A stretch of DNA of 64,000 bases, taken from a candidate division TM6 bacterium GW2011_GWE2_41_16 (GTDB lineage: Bacteria; Babelota; Babeliae; Babelales; Babelaceae). The notes beneath the pieces were generated by a model. That model did not search any database and had not been told where the DNA came from. It saw nothing but the letters and a program-made list of their open reading frames with translations. The stretch is from the NCBI GenBank assembly GCA_000996695.1, contig LCAT01000001.1, positions 59,754 to 123,753 on the forward strand, read 5' to 3'. Of the stretch, positions 26,253-34,483 are shown one piece after another (within the stretch, counting starts at the first letter, position 1; every line of letters begins with the position of its first letter). The position numbers were made by a program, and so were the translations under genes.

Positions 26253-26511
26253 AAGGGCTCTGCCCTTTGACCCGCAAGCGCCCAGCGCTTGACCTGGTGA
26301 TATAATACAATCGTAGACTTGCTGTGTTGACCTGTTGAATTATTCGCGTAAGCGTTGAACCTGCCGATATACGTGAAACGGCGTTCACCGTTTCACGTAT
26401 ATCGGCAACTTGCTCTATAACCAGTAATTTAAAAACCCAGCGCACTCAAATTATTCTATTTCAATGGGTTGAGGGCTAGGCCCTCATGGGTTAAGGGTGA
26501 AACCCTTATAT
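26253..26511. repeat. GC-rich palindrome-bounded composite element (copy 1)
   Basis: The yidC-murC spacer holds a composite element. The left end is AAGGGCTCTGCCCTTTGACC, then CGCAAGCGCCCAGCGCTTGA and CTGGTGATA. A long perfect hairpin (20 bp, 26362-26381 with 26388-26407) lies in the middle. The right end has GGGTTGAGGGCTAGGCCCTC and AAGGGTGAAACCCTT. The same order of parts recurs at 38051-38305, where the right end is the reverse complement of this left end. It resembles REP/BIME-type or MITE-like elements; no transposase is encoded. Confidence 0.75.
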
Positions 26512-26517
26512 ATCAAG

Positions 26518-27933
26518 CTATAACTCTTCTATGATAGCATGAATTTTGCCTGCTCCCAAAAACAACACCATGTCACCCTCTTGCACCTGACCATGAACAT
26601 ATTTTTTGGCCCAGAGCTTAAACTCAGACTCAGGCACATACACGCATCGGTCACCCATGTTTTGTGCAATGTCTTGTACAAGCAGCTTGGAGCTCACACC
26701 CGGTATTTCTGCTTCAAATGCAGCAAAAATATCGGTCAAGACAAGAAATACATTCTCTGGCACATCGCTTAATACCCGTACAAAATCATCCCAAAGTAGT
26801 TGGGTACGCGTGTAGCGATGAGGCTGAAAAAGAACGTGTATTTTTTTATCTGGGGCAACCTGTGCTATCGCAGTCTTAAGGGTCGCCGCTATTTCAGTGG
26901 GGTGATGCCCATAATCATCGATAATCGAAGCACCGTTTATTTTTTTGCGTAACGTAAATCGCCGGTCAACTGACGTAAAAGAAGCAAGCCCTTCACGCAA
27001 CCGGTCAATATCAATGTCCATATGCGCACACACGGATAAAGCTGCTATTACGTCTGAGAGCATATGCTCACCATATAAAGATACTGATAGATTCTCGTAT
27101 TTTTTGTTTTTGTTTACATCGAAAAATGCGAAGTCCCATCCTGAAGAATTTTTACGTGCATCACATGCGAGATAGTGCGCTTTTGGACTGTTTTTAGTAG
27201 AAAAAAACTTCACAGGCGTTCCATAAAAAACACCTTGTGTTTCAAGACGCTGTATGCCCGCATCATCGGCATTTAAAAAGAGCATGCCAGCTACGTCAAC
27301 GTTGCCCGCAAAAAAACCGAATGCTTCTGCCACAATCTCATCAGAGGTGTACACATTAAGATGTTCGCGATCAACATTGGTTATAACCCCATAGAGTGAA
27401 TGCAATTTTTCAAATGATCGATCACTCTCATCGGCCTCTGCAACTAAGTAATCGCCCTCGCCCAACCACACATTCGATTTAAACGATGGCACGATACCAC
27501 CGATAATAGCCAAGGGATCAAGCCCGGCAGCCACAAGCAGATGTGCTAAAAGTGCAGACGTCGTCGTTTTTCCATGGGAACCGGTTACCGCTATTCCTTT
27601 TTTTTCTCGCATAAGAGCGGCAAGCAAATCAGATCGATGTACACAAAACACGTTTCTGTCCTGAAAAAAACACATCGCGCGAGATGTAAGCCCAATATCC
27701 GTCGAGTATACGACAAGATCGGGCATTTTTTTATGTGTATATATTGTGTCTTCGCTATCTAACCAAATTTCGCCACCAGCAGCAGTGACAAGCGCACACG
27801 TATTTTTGTGCACATCAAGGTCAGATCCGGTCACTTTGCAGCCTTGCTTTAAAAGCACAAGAGCAAGTGCGCTCATACCGATGCCACCAATACCTAAAAA
27901 ATGTACATGCTGTCCACTCGTCATGCTATCCAT
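26518..27933 (-). CDS. murC: UDP-N-acetylmuramate--L-alanine ligase
   Basis: The 471-aa enzyme adds L-Ala to UDP-MurNAc, the first peptide step of peptidoglycan synthesis. N-terminal Rossmann domain (HFLGIGGIGMSALALVLLKQ, residues 11-30), ATP-binding GSHGKTTT (118-125), central ligase domain with EADESDRSF, and a C-terminal domain with DDYGHHPTEIAATL. Its presence implies peptidoglycan precursor synthesis. It is a single gene here, away from a dcw cluster. GGGAG lies ten nucleotides before the ATG. Confidence 0.96.
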   Translation of the reverse strand: MDSMTSGQHVHFLGIGGIGMSALALVLLKQGCKVTGSDLDVHKNTCALVTAAGGEIWLDSEDTIYTHKKMPDLVVYSTDIGLTSRAMCFFQDRNVFCVHRSDLLAALMREKKGIAVTGSHGKTTTSALLAHLLVAAGLDPLAIIGGIVPSFKSNVWLGEGDYLVAEADESDRSFEKLHSLYGVITNVDREHLNVYTSDEIVAEAFGFFAGNVDVAGMLFLNADDAGIQRLETQGVFYGTPVKFFSTKNSPKAHYLACDARKNSSGWDFAFFDVNKNKKYENLSVSLYGEHMLSDVIAALSVCAHMDIDIDRLREGLASFTSVDRRFTLRKKINGASIIDDYGHHPTEIAATLKTAIAQVAPDKKIHVLFQPHRYTRTQLLWDDFVRVLSDVPENVFLVLTDIFAAFEAEIPGVSSKLLVQDIAQNMGDRCVYVPESEFKLWAKKYVHGQVQEGDMVLFLGAGKIHAIIEEL

Positions 27934-28073
27934 TGCCGTTAAACTCCCGCTTTAAAAAAAATATTCCAAAAACTATTGCTTTTTATTATTTACAAACTGT
28001 AATATATTTTATAGCTTCTTAAAAAAGAAGTTGGAGTAATAAGTATAGTCCAAATATGGAAAGGAGTCCTCAT

Positions 28074-28358
28074 ATGAAGAACAACAAAAAGATTTTATCC
28101 GTTGCGTTTATTCTTGCTCTTCTTGCAGTCCCTGCCGCACAAGCATACGTTGCAGCTGGTTGGATCGTAGCCGGTGTCGTAGCTGCATTGGGTATAACGG
28201 CAGTTGCTGTTCATAATCATAACTGTAACTGCTGTGGTAGAAGCCATAAAACAAAACATGAAGCCGACAACTGTTGTGGCTGCGGTAGTACAAAGCATAA
28301 ACAACACCACCATGACATGGAAGAACAAGAAGAAACCCAAAACTACGAAATGAAGTAA
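28074..28358 (+). CDS. Small secreted Cys/His-rich protein
   Basis: From ATG 28074 (AAGGAG at seven nucleotides) the product has 94 aa. It has a signal peptide (MKNNKKILSVAFILALLAVP) followed by a hydrophobic stretch and a Cys/His-rich tail (HNHNCNCCGRSHKTKHEADN, then CCGCGSTKHKQHHHD) that could bind metal. No known family. It leads a short run of small secreted genes (28.0-30.0 kb). Confidence 0.65.
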   Translation: MKNNKKILSVAFILALLAVPAAQAYVAAGWIVAGVVAALGITAVAVHNHNCNCCGRSHKTKHEADNCCGCGSTKHKQHHHDMEEQEETQNYEMK

Positions 28359-28360
28359 TC

Positions 28361-28546
28361 ATGAGAGGCAAAACGCGTTTTTTTAAAATGAATCGCGCGC
28401 CAAAGCCTATTCACTCGAATGATACCAATGCTTCCCTTGCAAAAGGGGAGCGTTGTGTACAATGCGGGTTAATGAGGTCTAAGTGCCGAAAAAGTGATAA
28501 AACGAGTTGTGACTTTAATTCTAAAACGCACTGCTCATGTGAGTAG
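28361..28546 (+). CDS. Possible small Cys-rich protein
   Basis: The frame starts two nucleotides after the previous stop and encodes 61 aa with six cysteines (ERCVQCGLMRSKCRK, TSCDF, HCSCE) and no signal peptide. There is no clear Shine-Dalgarno sequence, so translation would depend on coupling to the upstream gene. It may be real or a chance frame. Confidence 0.35.
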   Translation: MRGKTRFFKMNRAPKPIHSNDTNASLAKGERCVQCGLMRSKCRKSDKTSCDFNSKTHCSCE

Positions 28547-28586
28547 TTTTAGTGAATTTTTATACAAATAAAAAAGGAGATTTCTC

Positions 28587-28934
28587 ATGATAAGCAAAAA
28601 ACAGATCATGTCCCTCATCTTATGCTCAAGTATTATTGCCTCAACGGCAGCATTAGCTGACGGAGGTGGCTTTGGTGCAGGTTTGGGTGCAGGTTTATTA
28701 ACTGGCGCGGTTATGGGAACAGTTGTGGGATCTGGTCCTCATTATTCTCATGATCGTCGTTACTATTATGATGACGGTCGTTATTACGATGATGATGGTT
28801 ATTACTATGGTGATCGCTATTACGTACGCCATGGCGGTAGAGACGATCGAGCTCTGGACAGAAAAGACGCCCGTATAGGGAAGCTCGAAGCAAAAAATGA
28901 AGCATTAACTGAAAAGCTTGCAGAAAAGAAATAA
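28587..28934 (+). CDS. Secreted glycine-zipper / Tyr-Asp-rich protein with C-terminal coiled coil
   Basis: This 115-aa protein has a signal peptide (about residues 1-24), a glycine-zipper-like segment (GGGFGAGLGAGLLTGAVMGT), a repetitive Tyr/Asp/Arg tract (about residues 52-88), and a charged heptad tail (LEAKNEALTEKLAEKK). AAAAGGAG precedes the ATG. Plan shared with the 29123 gene. Possibly outer-membrane-associated (inference from the zipper plus coil). Confidence 0.7.
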   Translation: MISKKQIMSLILCSSIIASTAALADGGGFGAGLGAGLLTGAVMGTVVGSGPHYSHDRRYYYDDGRYYDDDGYYYGDRYYVRHGGRDDRALDRKDARIGKLEAKNEALTEKLAEKK

Positions 28935-28948
28935 TCAACAAACTTTCA

Positions 28949-28977
28949 GGCAGCGCTTCTTAAATTGAAGCGCTGCC
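28949..28977 (+). terminator. Hairpin after the 28587 gene
   Basis: An 11-bp perfect stem (GGCAGCGCTTC / GAAGCGCTGCC) with a 7-nt loop. What follows is A-rich rather than T-rich, so termination may be weak or need other factors. Confidence 0.5.
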
Positions 28978-28994
28978 CATAAAAAAATTTAAAT

Positions 28995-29103
28995 GTATGG
29001 CAAAAGCCATTTAGGCCCGCTCAAAAGTGTCTTCTGTTTATGTGATTAAATCACACTATTCATGATCACGAATGTGCAGAGCTTAATGGACCTCGCTATA
29101 CTA
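28995..29103 (+). repeat. Intergenic ~105-bp repeat copy
   Basis: Full copy, head ATGGCAAAAGCCAT and tail CTTAATGGACCTCGCTATA, filling most of the gap before the 29123 gene. Confidence 0.85.
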
Positions 29104-29122
29104 AACAAAGGGGGAGTTTCTC

Positions 29123-29509
29123 ATGGTCACAAAAAAATGCATACTCTCTGGGCTTATGTGCTCAGCTCTTGTACTCACAAGTACCACGACCCTGCCTAAC
29201 GGCGGCGCTGCAGTTGGTGCTGGCCTTTTTGGTTTGGATCGTGGCACTATGGTCGGAGTCGCTGCATCGCGACCAAGCAGGGAAGTTGTGTATATGCAAC
29301 AACCAACTTTACCGAGCGATGAGGACGAAATTGCAGCAGAACAAGATCAACTTAAGGGGCAGATCACATATCTTACCGATGCCGTCAGAAAATTGAAAAA
29401 AGAGAACGCACGACTTAAAAAAGAAAACGACAAGCTCGTACAAAAAATAAACGCAGAAAAAATTGATCAAACAGACATAAGCAATACTGTGGGTACAGCT
29501 CATGCATAA
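29123..29509 (+). CDS. Secreted protein with glycine-rich segment and coiled coil
   Basis: The 128-aa protein has a signal peptide (MVTKKCILSGLMCSALVLTS), a GGAAVGAGLFGLDRGTMVG segment matching the glycine-rich segment of the 28587 gene, then a coiled coil (KLKKENARLKKENDKLVQKI). GGGGGAG precedes the ATG. Likely a paralogue of 28587 that lacks the Tyr/Asp tract. Function unknown. Confidence 0.7.
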   Translation: MVTKKCILSGLMCSALVLTSTTTLPNGGAAVGAGLFGLDRGTMVGVAASRPSREVVYMQQPTLPSDEDEIAAEQDQLKGQITYLTDAVRKLKKENARLKKENDKLVQKINAEKIDQTDISNTVGTAHA

Positions 29510-29632
29510 AATTCTTAAGCACGTGTTTGTCTGGATCGTCATAATTATGGTGTGCGCAGGTTTTTTGAGAAGAGCGTATGCACAAAATCCTTTGGACATT
29601 AATAGGGTCCATATAAAAATGGAGAAAATCTC

Positions 29633-29992
29633 ATGAAAAATTATATAACAAAATTGATGCTCGGTGCAGCACTATTGACAGGTACTTCCGGCTTTATTCG
29701 CGCGGAAATAAATGTTGATGAGTTCAAAGCTGACAACCAAAAATATATGAACAAGCAAACTGAAATTTTAAATCAAATAAAAGATGCTCAATCGCAAGCA
29801 GATAATTGGCAAAAAAAACTTGATCAGTCTTTAGAAAATTCGAGAAAGCCGCGAACTGTTCCACTGCCTGGCGGTGCTGGTGCAATGATTATGAAAAATC
29901 AGCAGTACCTTCGTCAAGAACGAGATAAGGCGATAAAGAATCTCGAAGGATTAAAAAAAGACCTTCAGATTCTTGAAAATACACGTAAATAA
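29633..29992 (+). CDS. Secreted coiled-coil protein
   Basis: This 119-aa product has a signal peptide (MKNYITKLMLGAALLTGTSG, cleavage near IRAE) and two charged helices (QSQADNWQKKLDQSL and ERDKAIKNLEGLKKDLQILE) separated by a Pro/Gly loop. GGAG lies upstream. Overall a helical hairpin. No family recognised. Confidence 0.65.
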   Translation: MKNYITKLMLGAALLTGTSGFIRAEINVDEFKADNQKYMNKQTEILNQIKDAQSQADNWQKKLDQSLENSRKPRTVPLPGGAGAMIMKNQQYLRQERDKAIKNLEGLKKDLQILENTRK

Positions 29993-30001
29993 TTTTTGCT
30001 T

Positions 30002-30424
30002 TTAAGAGAAAAAAAGCCTTACAGACGTTATATCTTCTTTCTGTCTTCCCCCAACGGGTCTAATCGATCCGTCAAAGGCATGAACAAGAAGACGTTTGTA
30101 AGGCTTTTTACTTACGACAAAAAGCTCGTGCGGCAACGCAATCATGCTTTCGATATCCCAACCTAAGCGCTCAAGCTCATCGCGATAGTATGTGGTTAAC
30201 ATATCGATCGATGAGCGTATCGTAAAAGTCGTGCACGAGTGCGCATCAATTTTTTCGTTATTGATGTTATAAGCCGCAGGAGCAACGAGCGTATCATCGC
30301 CCGTACGCATAAGCTCCGCTGAAACATTCTGGTTATGAAACACTTCTTTTGATGGTTTGTGCATAGCACAACCACCCAAAAATAAAATGCTTCCTAACAA
30401 AAAAAATTCACAGCGTATATGCAT
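30002..30424 (-). CDS. Lipoprotein of unknown function
   Basis: The 140-aa protein has a lipobox (LGGC, Cys19) after a short signal sequence, so it is probably lipid-anchored. The mature part has a helix-rich motif SSIDMLTTYYRDELERLGWD, of a kind seen in small outer-membrane lipoproteins, and a C-terminal beta segment (TSVRLFFS). I do not recognise the family with confidence. The start has only a weak Shine-Dalgarno sequence and sits at the edge of a repeat copy. Confidence 0.65.
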   Translation of the reverse strand: MHIRCEFFLLGSILFLGGCAMHKPSKEVFHNQNVSAELMRTGDDTLVAPAAYNINNEKIDAHSCTTFTIRSSIDMLTTYYRDELERLGWDIESMIALPHELFVVSKKPYKRLLVHAFDGSIRPVGGRQKEDITSVRLFFS

Positions 30425-30437
30425 TTTTTTACTCTTT

Positions 30438-30544
30438 TATGGCAACCGCCATTTAGGCACGCTCAAACAAGCTCACGGTTCGTGTTATCAAAAAACACTA
30501 TCTGTAATCTCGAATGTGCGCAGCTTAATGGGTTTCGCTATACT
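30438..30544 (+). repeat. Intergenic ~105-bp repeat copy that overlaps the rplS stop codon
   Basis: Head ATGGCAACCGCCAT (palindrome retained with compensated changes), middle CGCTCAAACAAGCTCACGGT, tail CTTAATGGGTTTCGCTATA. The last bases, read on the minus strand, give the TAG stop of rplS. The copy fills the whole gap between the lipoprotein gene and rplS. Confidence 0.8.
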
Positions 30545-30933
30545 GAAGCGTTTTGTTTTTTGCCAGTTTTTGATAACACGAGTTCTTTAACGCGTGCAGC
30601 TTTACCAATACGATGGCGCATGTAGTACAATTTTGCGCGACGAACGTCGCCCTTGCGCAATAATTTAATTGACTCGACTACCGGCGAGTAATACGGAAAA
30701 ATTTTCTCAACCGAGATACCGTTTGCGCCGATACGACGTACGGTAAACGTTGAAGAAATACCGTTATTGCTCATAGCGATAACGTCACCTTCAAAGGCCT
30801 GAAGACGTTCTTTTTCGCCTTCAATGACACGTTGAGAAACCTCTATTGCGTCACCAACTTGAAACTGGGGGAAATTGCGTTCAACAACGTCCATGTGCGC
30901 AATTGTTTCGCGTGTTATTTTTTTTGATTTCAT
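30538..30933 (-). CDS. rplS: 50S ribosomal protein L19
   Basis: The 131-aa protein has FQVGDAIEVSQRVIEGEKER, FEGDVIAMSNNGISSTFTVR and VEKIFPYYSPVVESIKLLRK, all L19 hallmarks. L19 bridges the subunits. GAGGA precedes the ATG. The end (KQNASV then TAG) lies in a repeat copy. Usual last gene of the ffh-rpsP-trmD-rplS group. Confidence 0.96.
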   Translation of the reverse strand: MKSKKITRETIAHMDVVERNFPQFQVGDAIEVSQRVIEGEKERLQAFEGDVIAMSNNGISSTFTVRRIGANGISVEKIFPYYSPVVESIKLLRKGDVRRAKLYYMRHRIGKAARVKELVLSKTGKKQNASV

Positions 30934-30974
30934 GAAAAAATCCTCAGCTTTAATGCACTAAAAATCACAATTTT

Positions 30975-32294
30975 CTACACATTCCGTGGTTGTAAACCGT
31001 TCGGTTGTAAACCAAGCCACCTATCAAAAATAATAGCCGCTGCCGAGCGAACAGACAAATGATTAAAATGAGTCATGCCCTCGAGCGGTACAAGTACATA
31101 GTCACAGGTACTCAAAAATTCTTCAGATAAACCTCTTCCGGTGCCCAAAACAAAAAGAACCGGACGATTATGCGCCCATACTTTCGCTTGGTCCCTAAAA
31201 GTTATCATACGCGATTGCTCAACAAGGCGTGCAGAAGTACCGACAATCAACGGTCTTTTGCTTTCACGTTCTTCTATGCGCGAGATTACAACTTCAAAAG
31301 AATCAGCCAACTCAACCATAGACACCGCAACATGACGTTGGTTGTTATAACTCACTCCATGCCCCGTTTGCCAAAAATCAAGAAGCGTTTTAACAATACG
31401 CTGCTGATCATACAGAGGGGTCATAATAAAATATTTTTCTAACCCATACGTACATGCGGATCGAGCGATATCATGTATATCAAGCGACGTAACCGACGTA
31501 GTACCAATTCGATCACCCGGCAACTCAATATGATCATGCATCAATGCAACATAGTGATGCGGAATATGCGCGGTAACGGCACACACCTCTTTTTCTGTTG
31601 GATGTGCTGATCGAAACCACCCAAAGTGTTGCAGCGCCGTACGTTCAGCCGCTTTATCAGTGCGCCACTGGGCAATTGCCTTATGATCGCCAGATCGTAT
31701 AACCGCAGGCACTTCTTTATCATGCCATACGATCGGATGCGTATACTCGGGATAATCAACAAGCGCACCCGAAAAAGAATCCGCTTGCACAGATTCTTCT
31801 GAGCCCACGATGCCAGGCATATATCTCAAAAGAGCTTCGAGCAAAACCATAGCCGGAAGGTCGCCGCCCATAAGCACAAAATCGCCTACTGACAAAATCA
31901 GATCGGCGTACTCTTCTTCAACACGTGCGTCCATACCTTCGTATCGAGCGGCAACAAGCATGAGATGATCATGTTTACCGTATATGTGAGCAGCGAGCTC
32001 GCGTACACGCACCTGATCGAGTTTTTTACCATGGGGCGAAAAAAAGATCTTAAATGCTTTACCCCGTGTTGCTTGTGTCTGTTCTATTGCCCGCTCAACA
32101 GCCTCAGGGCGCAAAAGCATTCCTGCTCCGTGTCCACAACTGGGAGCGTCAATACGTTCTTTGGGAGCGCATGCATCAAGCATGGATACTGCAACACAAT
32201 CCAACTCTCCGCGCGCAACAGCTTTCCCTACGAGACTTGTTTTGAAAAAAGGCTCGTATAAGGAGGGAAAAAGAGTAAGCGCAGAGATCTTCAT
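30975..32294 (-). CDS. trmD: tRNA (guanine37-N1)-methyltransferase TrmD fused to a second SPOUT RNA methyltransferase domain
   Basis: Residues 1 to about 230 are TrmD: MKISALTLFPSLYEPFFKTS, GHGAGMLLRPE (54-64), RYEGMDARV (118-126), GDFVLMGGDL (137-146) and the DSFSGALVDYPEYTHP linker. TrmD methylates G37 next to the anticodon. Residues 245-430 match the RNA_Me_trans-type SPOUT family (Thermotoga TM1570-like), with VLGTGRGLSEEF (382-393), VPLEGMTHFNHLSVRSAAAI (402-421) and FDRWLG. In other bacteria that protein is a separate gene beside trmD. At 439 aa the fusion is nearly twice the normal TrmD length. The start has no strong Shine-Dalgarno sequence and lies inside a repeat edge. Confidence 0.9.
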   Translation of the reverse strand: MKISALTLFPSLYEPFFKTSLVGKAVARGELDCVAVSMLDACAPKERIDAPSCGHGAGMLLRPEAVERAIEQTQATRGKAFKIFFSPHGKKLDQVRVRELAAHIYGKHDHLMLVAARYEGMDARVEEEYADLILSVGDFVLMGGDLPAMVLLEALLRYMPGIVGSEESVQADSFSGALVDYPEYTHPIVWHDKEVPAVIRSGDHKAIAQWRTDKAAERTALQHFGWFRSAHPTEKEVCAVTAHIPHHYVALMHDHIELPGDRIGTTSVTSLDIHDIARSACTYGLEKYFIMTPLYDQQRIVKTLLDFWQTGHGVSYNNQRHVAVSMVELADSFEVVISRIEERESKRPLIVGTSARLVEQSRMITFRDQAKVWAHNRPVLFVLGTGRGLSEEFLSTCDYVLVPLEGMTHFNHLSVRSAAAIIFDRWLGLQPNGLQPRNV

Positions 32295-32392
32295 AGAGCA
32301 ACATTCACTTAAATATACCCACCAACATTATGATCTAACCATGCAATCAATGAAAAATTAGCATAGGTCAAAAAATGGCGGATGCCATTACT
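32290..32392 (-). repeat. Intergenic ~105-bp repeat copy (reverse orientation)
   Basis: Reversed copy: on the minus strand it starts AATGGCATCCGCCATT and ends TTAAGTGAATGTTGCTCTA. It fills the gap from the khpA stop to the trmD start and is most like the copy at 39996-40094. Confidence 0.75.
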
Positions 32393-32636
32393 TTGCAATC
32401 ACATCTACAACAAGGTCACATTCGACATTAAACTCACGTGGTCCAAATGTAGACACTAACGAGCGAAGCGTTGCAAAAATACGACCCTGACTTCCGATTA
32501 CACGTGGAAGATCGGACGGAGCAACAAGCACTTCTATGATTTTTTTTTCATCACGATCAGAGCAGGTAACTTTGACCATCGTTGGCTTGTCGACAATCGA
32601 TCGAACAAGATAAGAAATCATATCGACAATGTTCAT
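32388..32636 (-). CDS. khpA: KH-domain RNA-binding protein KhpA
   Basis: This 82-aa protein has one KH domain with the GxxG loop in RVIGSQGRIFATLRSLVS. It lies right after rpsP in the position where KhpA is found in many bacteria. In others it acts with KhpB/Jag in RNA binding and cell division. The product of 40135 is the likely KhpB partner, though its KH motif is degenerate. Weak Shine-Dalgarno; spacing of 7 nt to rpsP suggests coupling. Confidence 0.88.
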   Translation of the reverse strand: MNIVDMISYLVRSIVDKPTMVKVTCSDRDEKKIIEVLVAPSDLPRVIGSQGRIFATLRSLVSTFGPREFNVECDLVVDVIAK

Positions 32637-32643
32637 ACTCGCA

Positions 32644-32895
32644 TTACACCGTTGCTATTTTTTTTTGGTACAGCTTCTCGATCTTTTTCACTGCATCGGT
32701 TTTGATAGCACCTTGTGCAACCCAAGCCTGAATGCGCTCTGCATGATATTGAATAATTTCACGCGTAAGAGCGTTGTATGTACCAAGAACTTCAAGAGAT
32801 CCACCGTCACGTTTGCGGCGTTCATCGATAGCTACGATGCGATAAAAAGGTACATGTTTGCGACCAACACGTGAAAGACGTATCTTCACTGCCAT
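32644..32895 (-). CDS. rpsP: 30S ribosomal protein S16
   Basis: At 83 aa, with MAVKIRLSRVGRKHVPFYRI followed by DGGSLEVLGTYNAL, this is a clear S16. AAAGGA precedes the ATG. Standard position between ffh and khpA. rimM, which usually sits before trmD, is absent from this operon. Confidence 0.97.
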   Translation of the reverse strand: MAVKIRLSRVGRKHVPFYRIVAIDERRKRDGGSLEVLGTYNALTREIIQYHAERIQAWVAQGAIKTDAVKKIEKLYQKKIATV

Positions 32896-32937
32896 AAAAA
32901 TCCTTTATAAAAAATGCATTTTGGAGAAACGCGAAAT

Positions 32938-34275
32938 CTATCGCGATCCGAAAGGGTTACCATTTTTACCCATCTTCTTAAAAATTTTAGCAAATTGCTG
33001 ACTTTGTTCAAATTTACGCAGAAAAGAATCAACTTCTGCCAAATTTACTCCCGCACCTTTGGCGATGCGTATTTTTCGCGACTGCTCGATCAATGAATGA
33101 AAAGCACGCTCTTTTGGAGTCATACTCAAAATAAGCGCTTTGAACTTTCTTGATTCTACTTCGCCTTGGTCTAATTGATCTTGGGATATTTTTAATGATG
33201 CGAACCCAGGCATCATACGTGCAAGCGACGAGAGCGATCCGAGCTTGCTCATCATATCAAGCTGCCCAAGAAAATCACCAAAAGAAAATTTATTGCTTTC
33301 AAAAAACTTTTGAGCTTCAATTTGTTCTTGCTGAGAAATTTTTTGTTCTGCTCGTTCAACCAAAGTAGCAACATCGCCCATGCCTATAATGCGACTAGCA
33401 ATACGCTTTGGTCTGAAAAACTCAAAATCGGCGCAGCGCTCACCAGTACCTAAAAAGAAAATAGGTTTCTTCATCTCATATCTAAAAGCCAGAGCGACGC
33501 CACATCGCGCATCACTATCAGCTTTTGTGAGAATCGAACCGGTATACGCTACCGAACTAAAAGCACGAGCAACCTGCATTGATTGCTGTCCGATCATTGA
33601 GTCCAAAACAAGAAACTTGTACCGAGGGCTCACTAATTTATCTATTGTTACAAGCTCATTGAGCAATGATTCGTCGACATGCAAACGGCCTGCGGTATCT
33701 ATAATTAACAATTCATAGCCGTTTTTTTTGTAATAATCATATATATCTTTTGCTGCTTTTATTGGATCAGTTTGTCCAGATACATAACAGTCAATATTAT
33801 TTTGCTTTGCAAGCACCGAAAGTTGCTCACGTGCTGCAGGTCGAGAAAAATCAACCGATGCCAATAATATGTTACGCTTCTTGCCACGCTTAAGAGTCTG
33901 CTCGTTAATAAAATGTGCAAGTTTAACCGCTGTGGTCGTTTTACCCGATCCTTGCAAACCAACCAACATAATAACTGACGGAATTACAACCGAAAAATCG
34001 TCAACATTGCCACCACCCAAAAAATCGACCATGCGATCATACACTATTTTGCTTATGGCTTCTGCGGTAGAGAGTTTTTTATTTTTGGTAGTACCAACAA
34101 GATCTTTTTCAACCAACGCAACAAACGATGACGCTGTTGCCAAAGGTACATCCGAATCCACAAGTAAATCTTGTATAGAAGAAAGTTCTTTGTTCAACGT
34201 GTTTGAATCAAAAGTAGACTTTCCCTGTAAGCGTTCAAACAATGAAGAAAATTTTGATGCTATAGTGTCAAACAT
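32938..34275 (-). CDS. ffh: Signal recognition particle protein Ffh
   Basis: The 445-aa GTPase binds signal sequences on nascent membrane proteins with the SRP RNA. N domain (1-95), G domain with GLQGSGKTTTAVKLA, DTAGRLHVDESLL and TKADSDARCG, then the Met-containing M domain (QLDMMSKLGSLSSLARMMPG). ATG 34275 with GGA upstream is preferred to the TTG two codons earlier. Heads the ffh-rpsP-khpA-trmD-rplS operon. The SRP RNA gene was not found in the window. Confidence 0.96.
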   Translation of the reverse strand: MFDTIASKFSSLFERLQGKSTFDSNTLNKELSSIQDLLVDSDVPLATASSFVALVEKDLVGTTKNKKLSTAEAISKIVYDRMVDFLGGGNVDDFSVVIPSVIMLVGLQGSGKTTTAVKLAHFINEQTLKRGKKRNILLASVDFSRPAAREQLSVLAKQNNIDCYVSGQTDPIKAAKDIYDYYKKNGYELLIIDTAGRLHVDESLLNELVTIDKLVSPRYKFLVLDSMIGQQSMQVARAFSSVAYTGSILTKADSDARCGVALAFRYEMKKPIFFLGTGERCADFEFFRPKRIASRIIGMGDVATLVERAEQKISQQEQIEAQKFFESNKFSFGDFLGQLDMMSKLGSLSSLARMMPGFASLKISQDQLDQGEVESRKFKALILSMTPKERAFHSLIEQSRKIRIAKGAGVNLAEVDSFLRKFEQSQQFAKIFKKMGKNGNPFGSR

Positions 34276-34317
34276 CGGCAATGTTCCAATTTAAAAAAAA
34301 TAATCGAGAAAATATCG

Positions 34318-34425
34318 ATGGCAGGCGCCATTGAGGCACGCTCAAGTAAATTCACGGTTTATACAATCCAAACGCATTATCCGTAGTCTTGATTGCGCAT
34401 AACTAAATGGACTTTGCTTCGAAAA
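34318..34425 (+). repeat. Intergenic ~105-bp repeat copy
   Basis: Head ATGGCAGGCGCCAT, then TTGAGGCACGCTCAAGTAAA and a tail AACTAAATGGACTTTGCTTC. It lies in the ffh / hflX divergent spacer. Confidence 0.7.
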
Positions 34426-34483
34426 CATATTACAATGATACCATATTTTGATTTTTTTTCTCGATTTTCAAAGGTTACCATTT

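Noticed and set aside
26092..26445. 117-codon minus-strand frame at the 5' end of yidC
   Set aside because: It spans the composite repeat and the start of yidC in another frame; no Shine-Dalgarno or domain. Treated as chance.
28949..28977. Strong Rho-independent terminator
   Set aside because: Stem is good, but an A-run, not a T-run, follows. Kept only as a weak terminator or hairpin.
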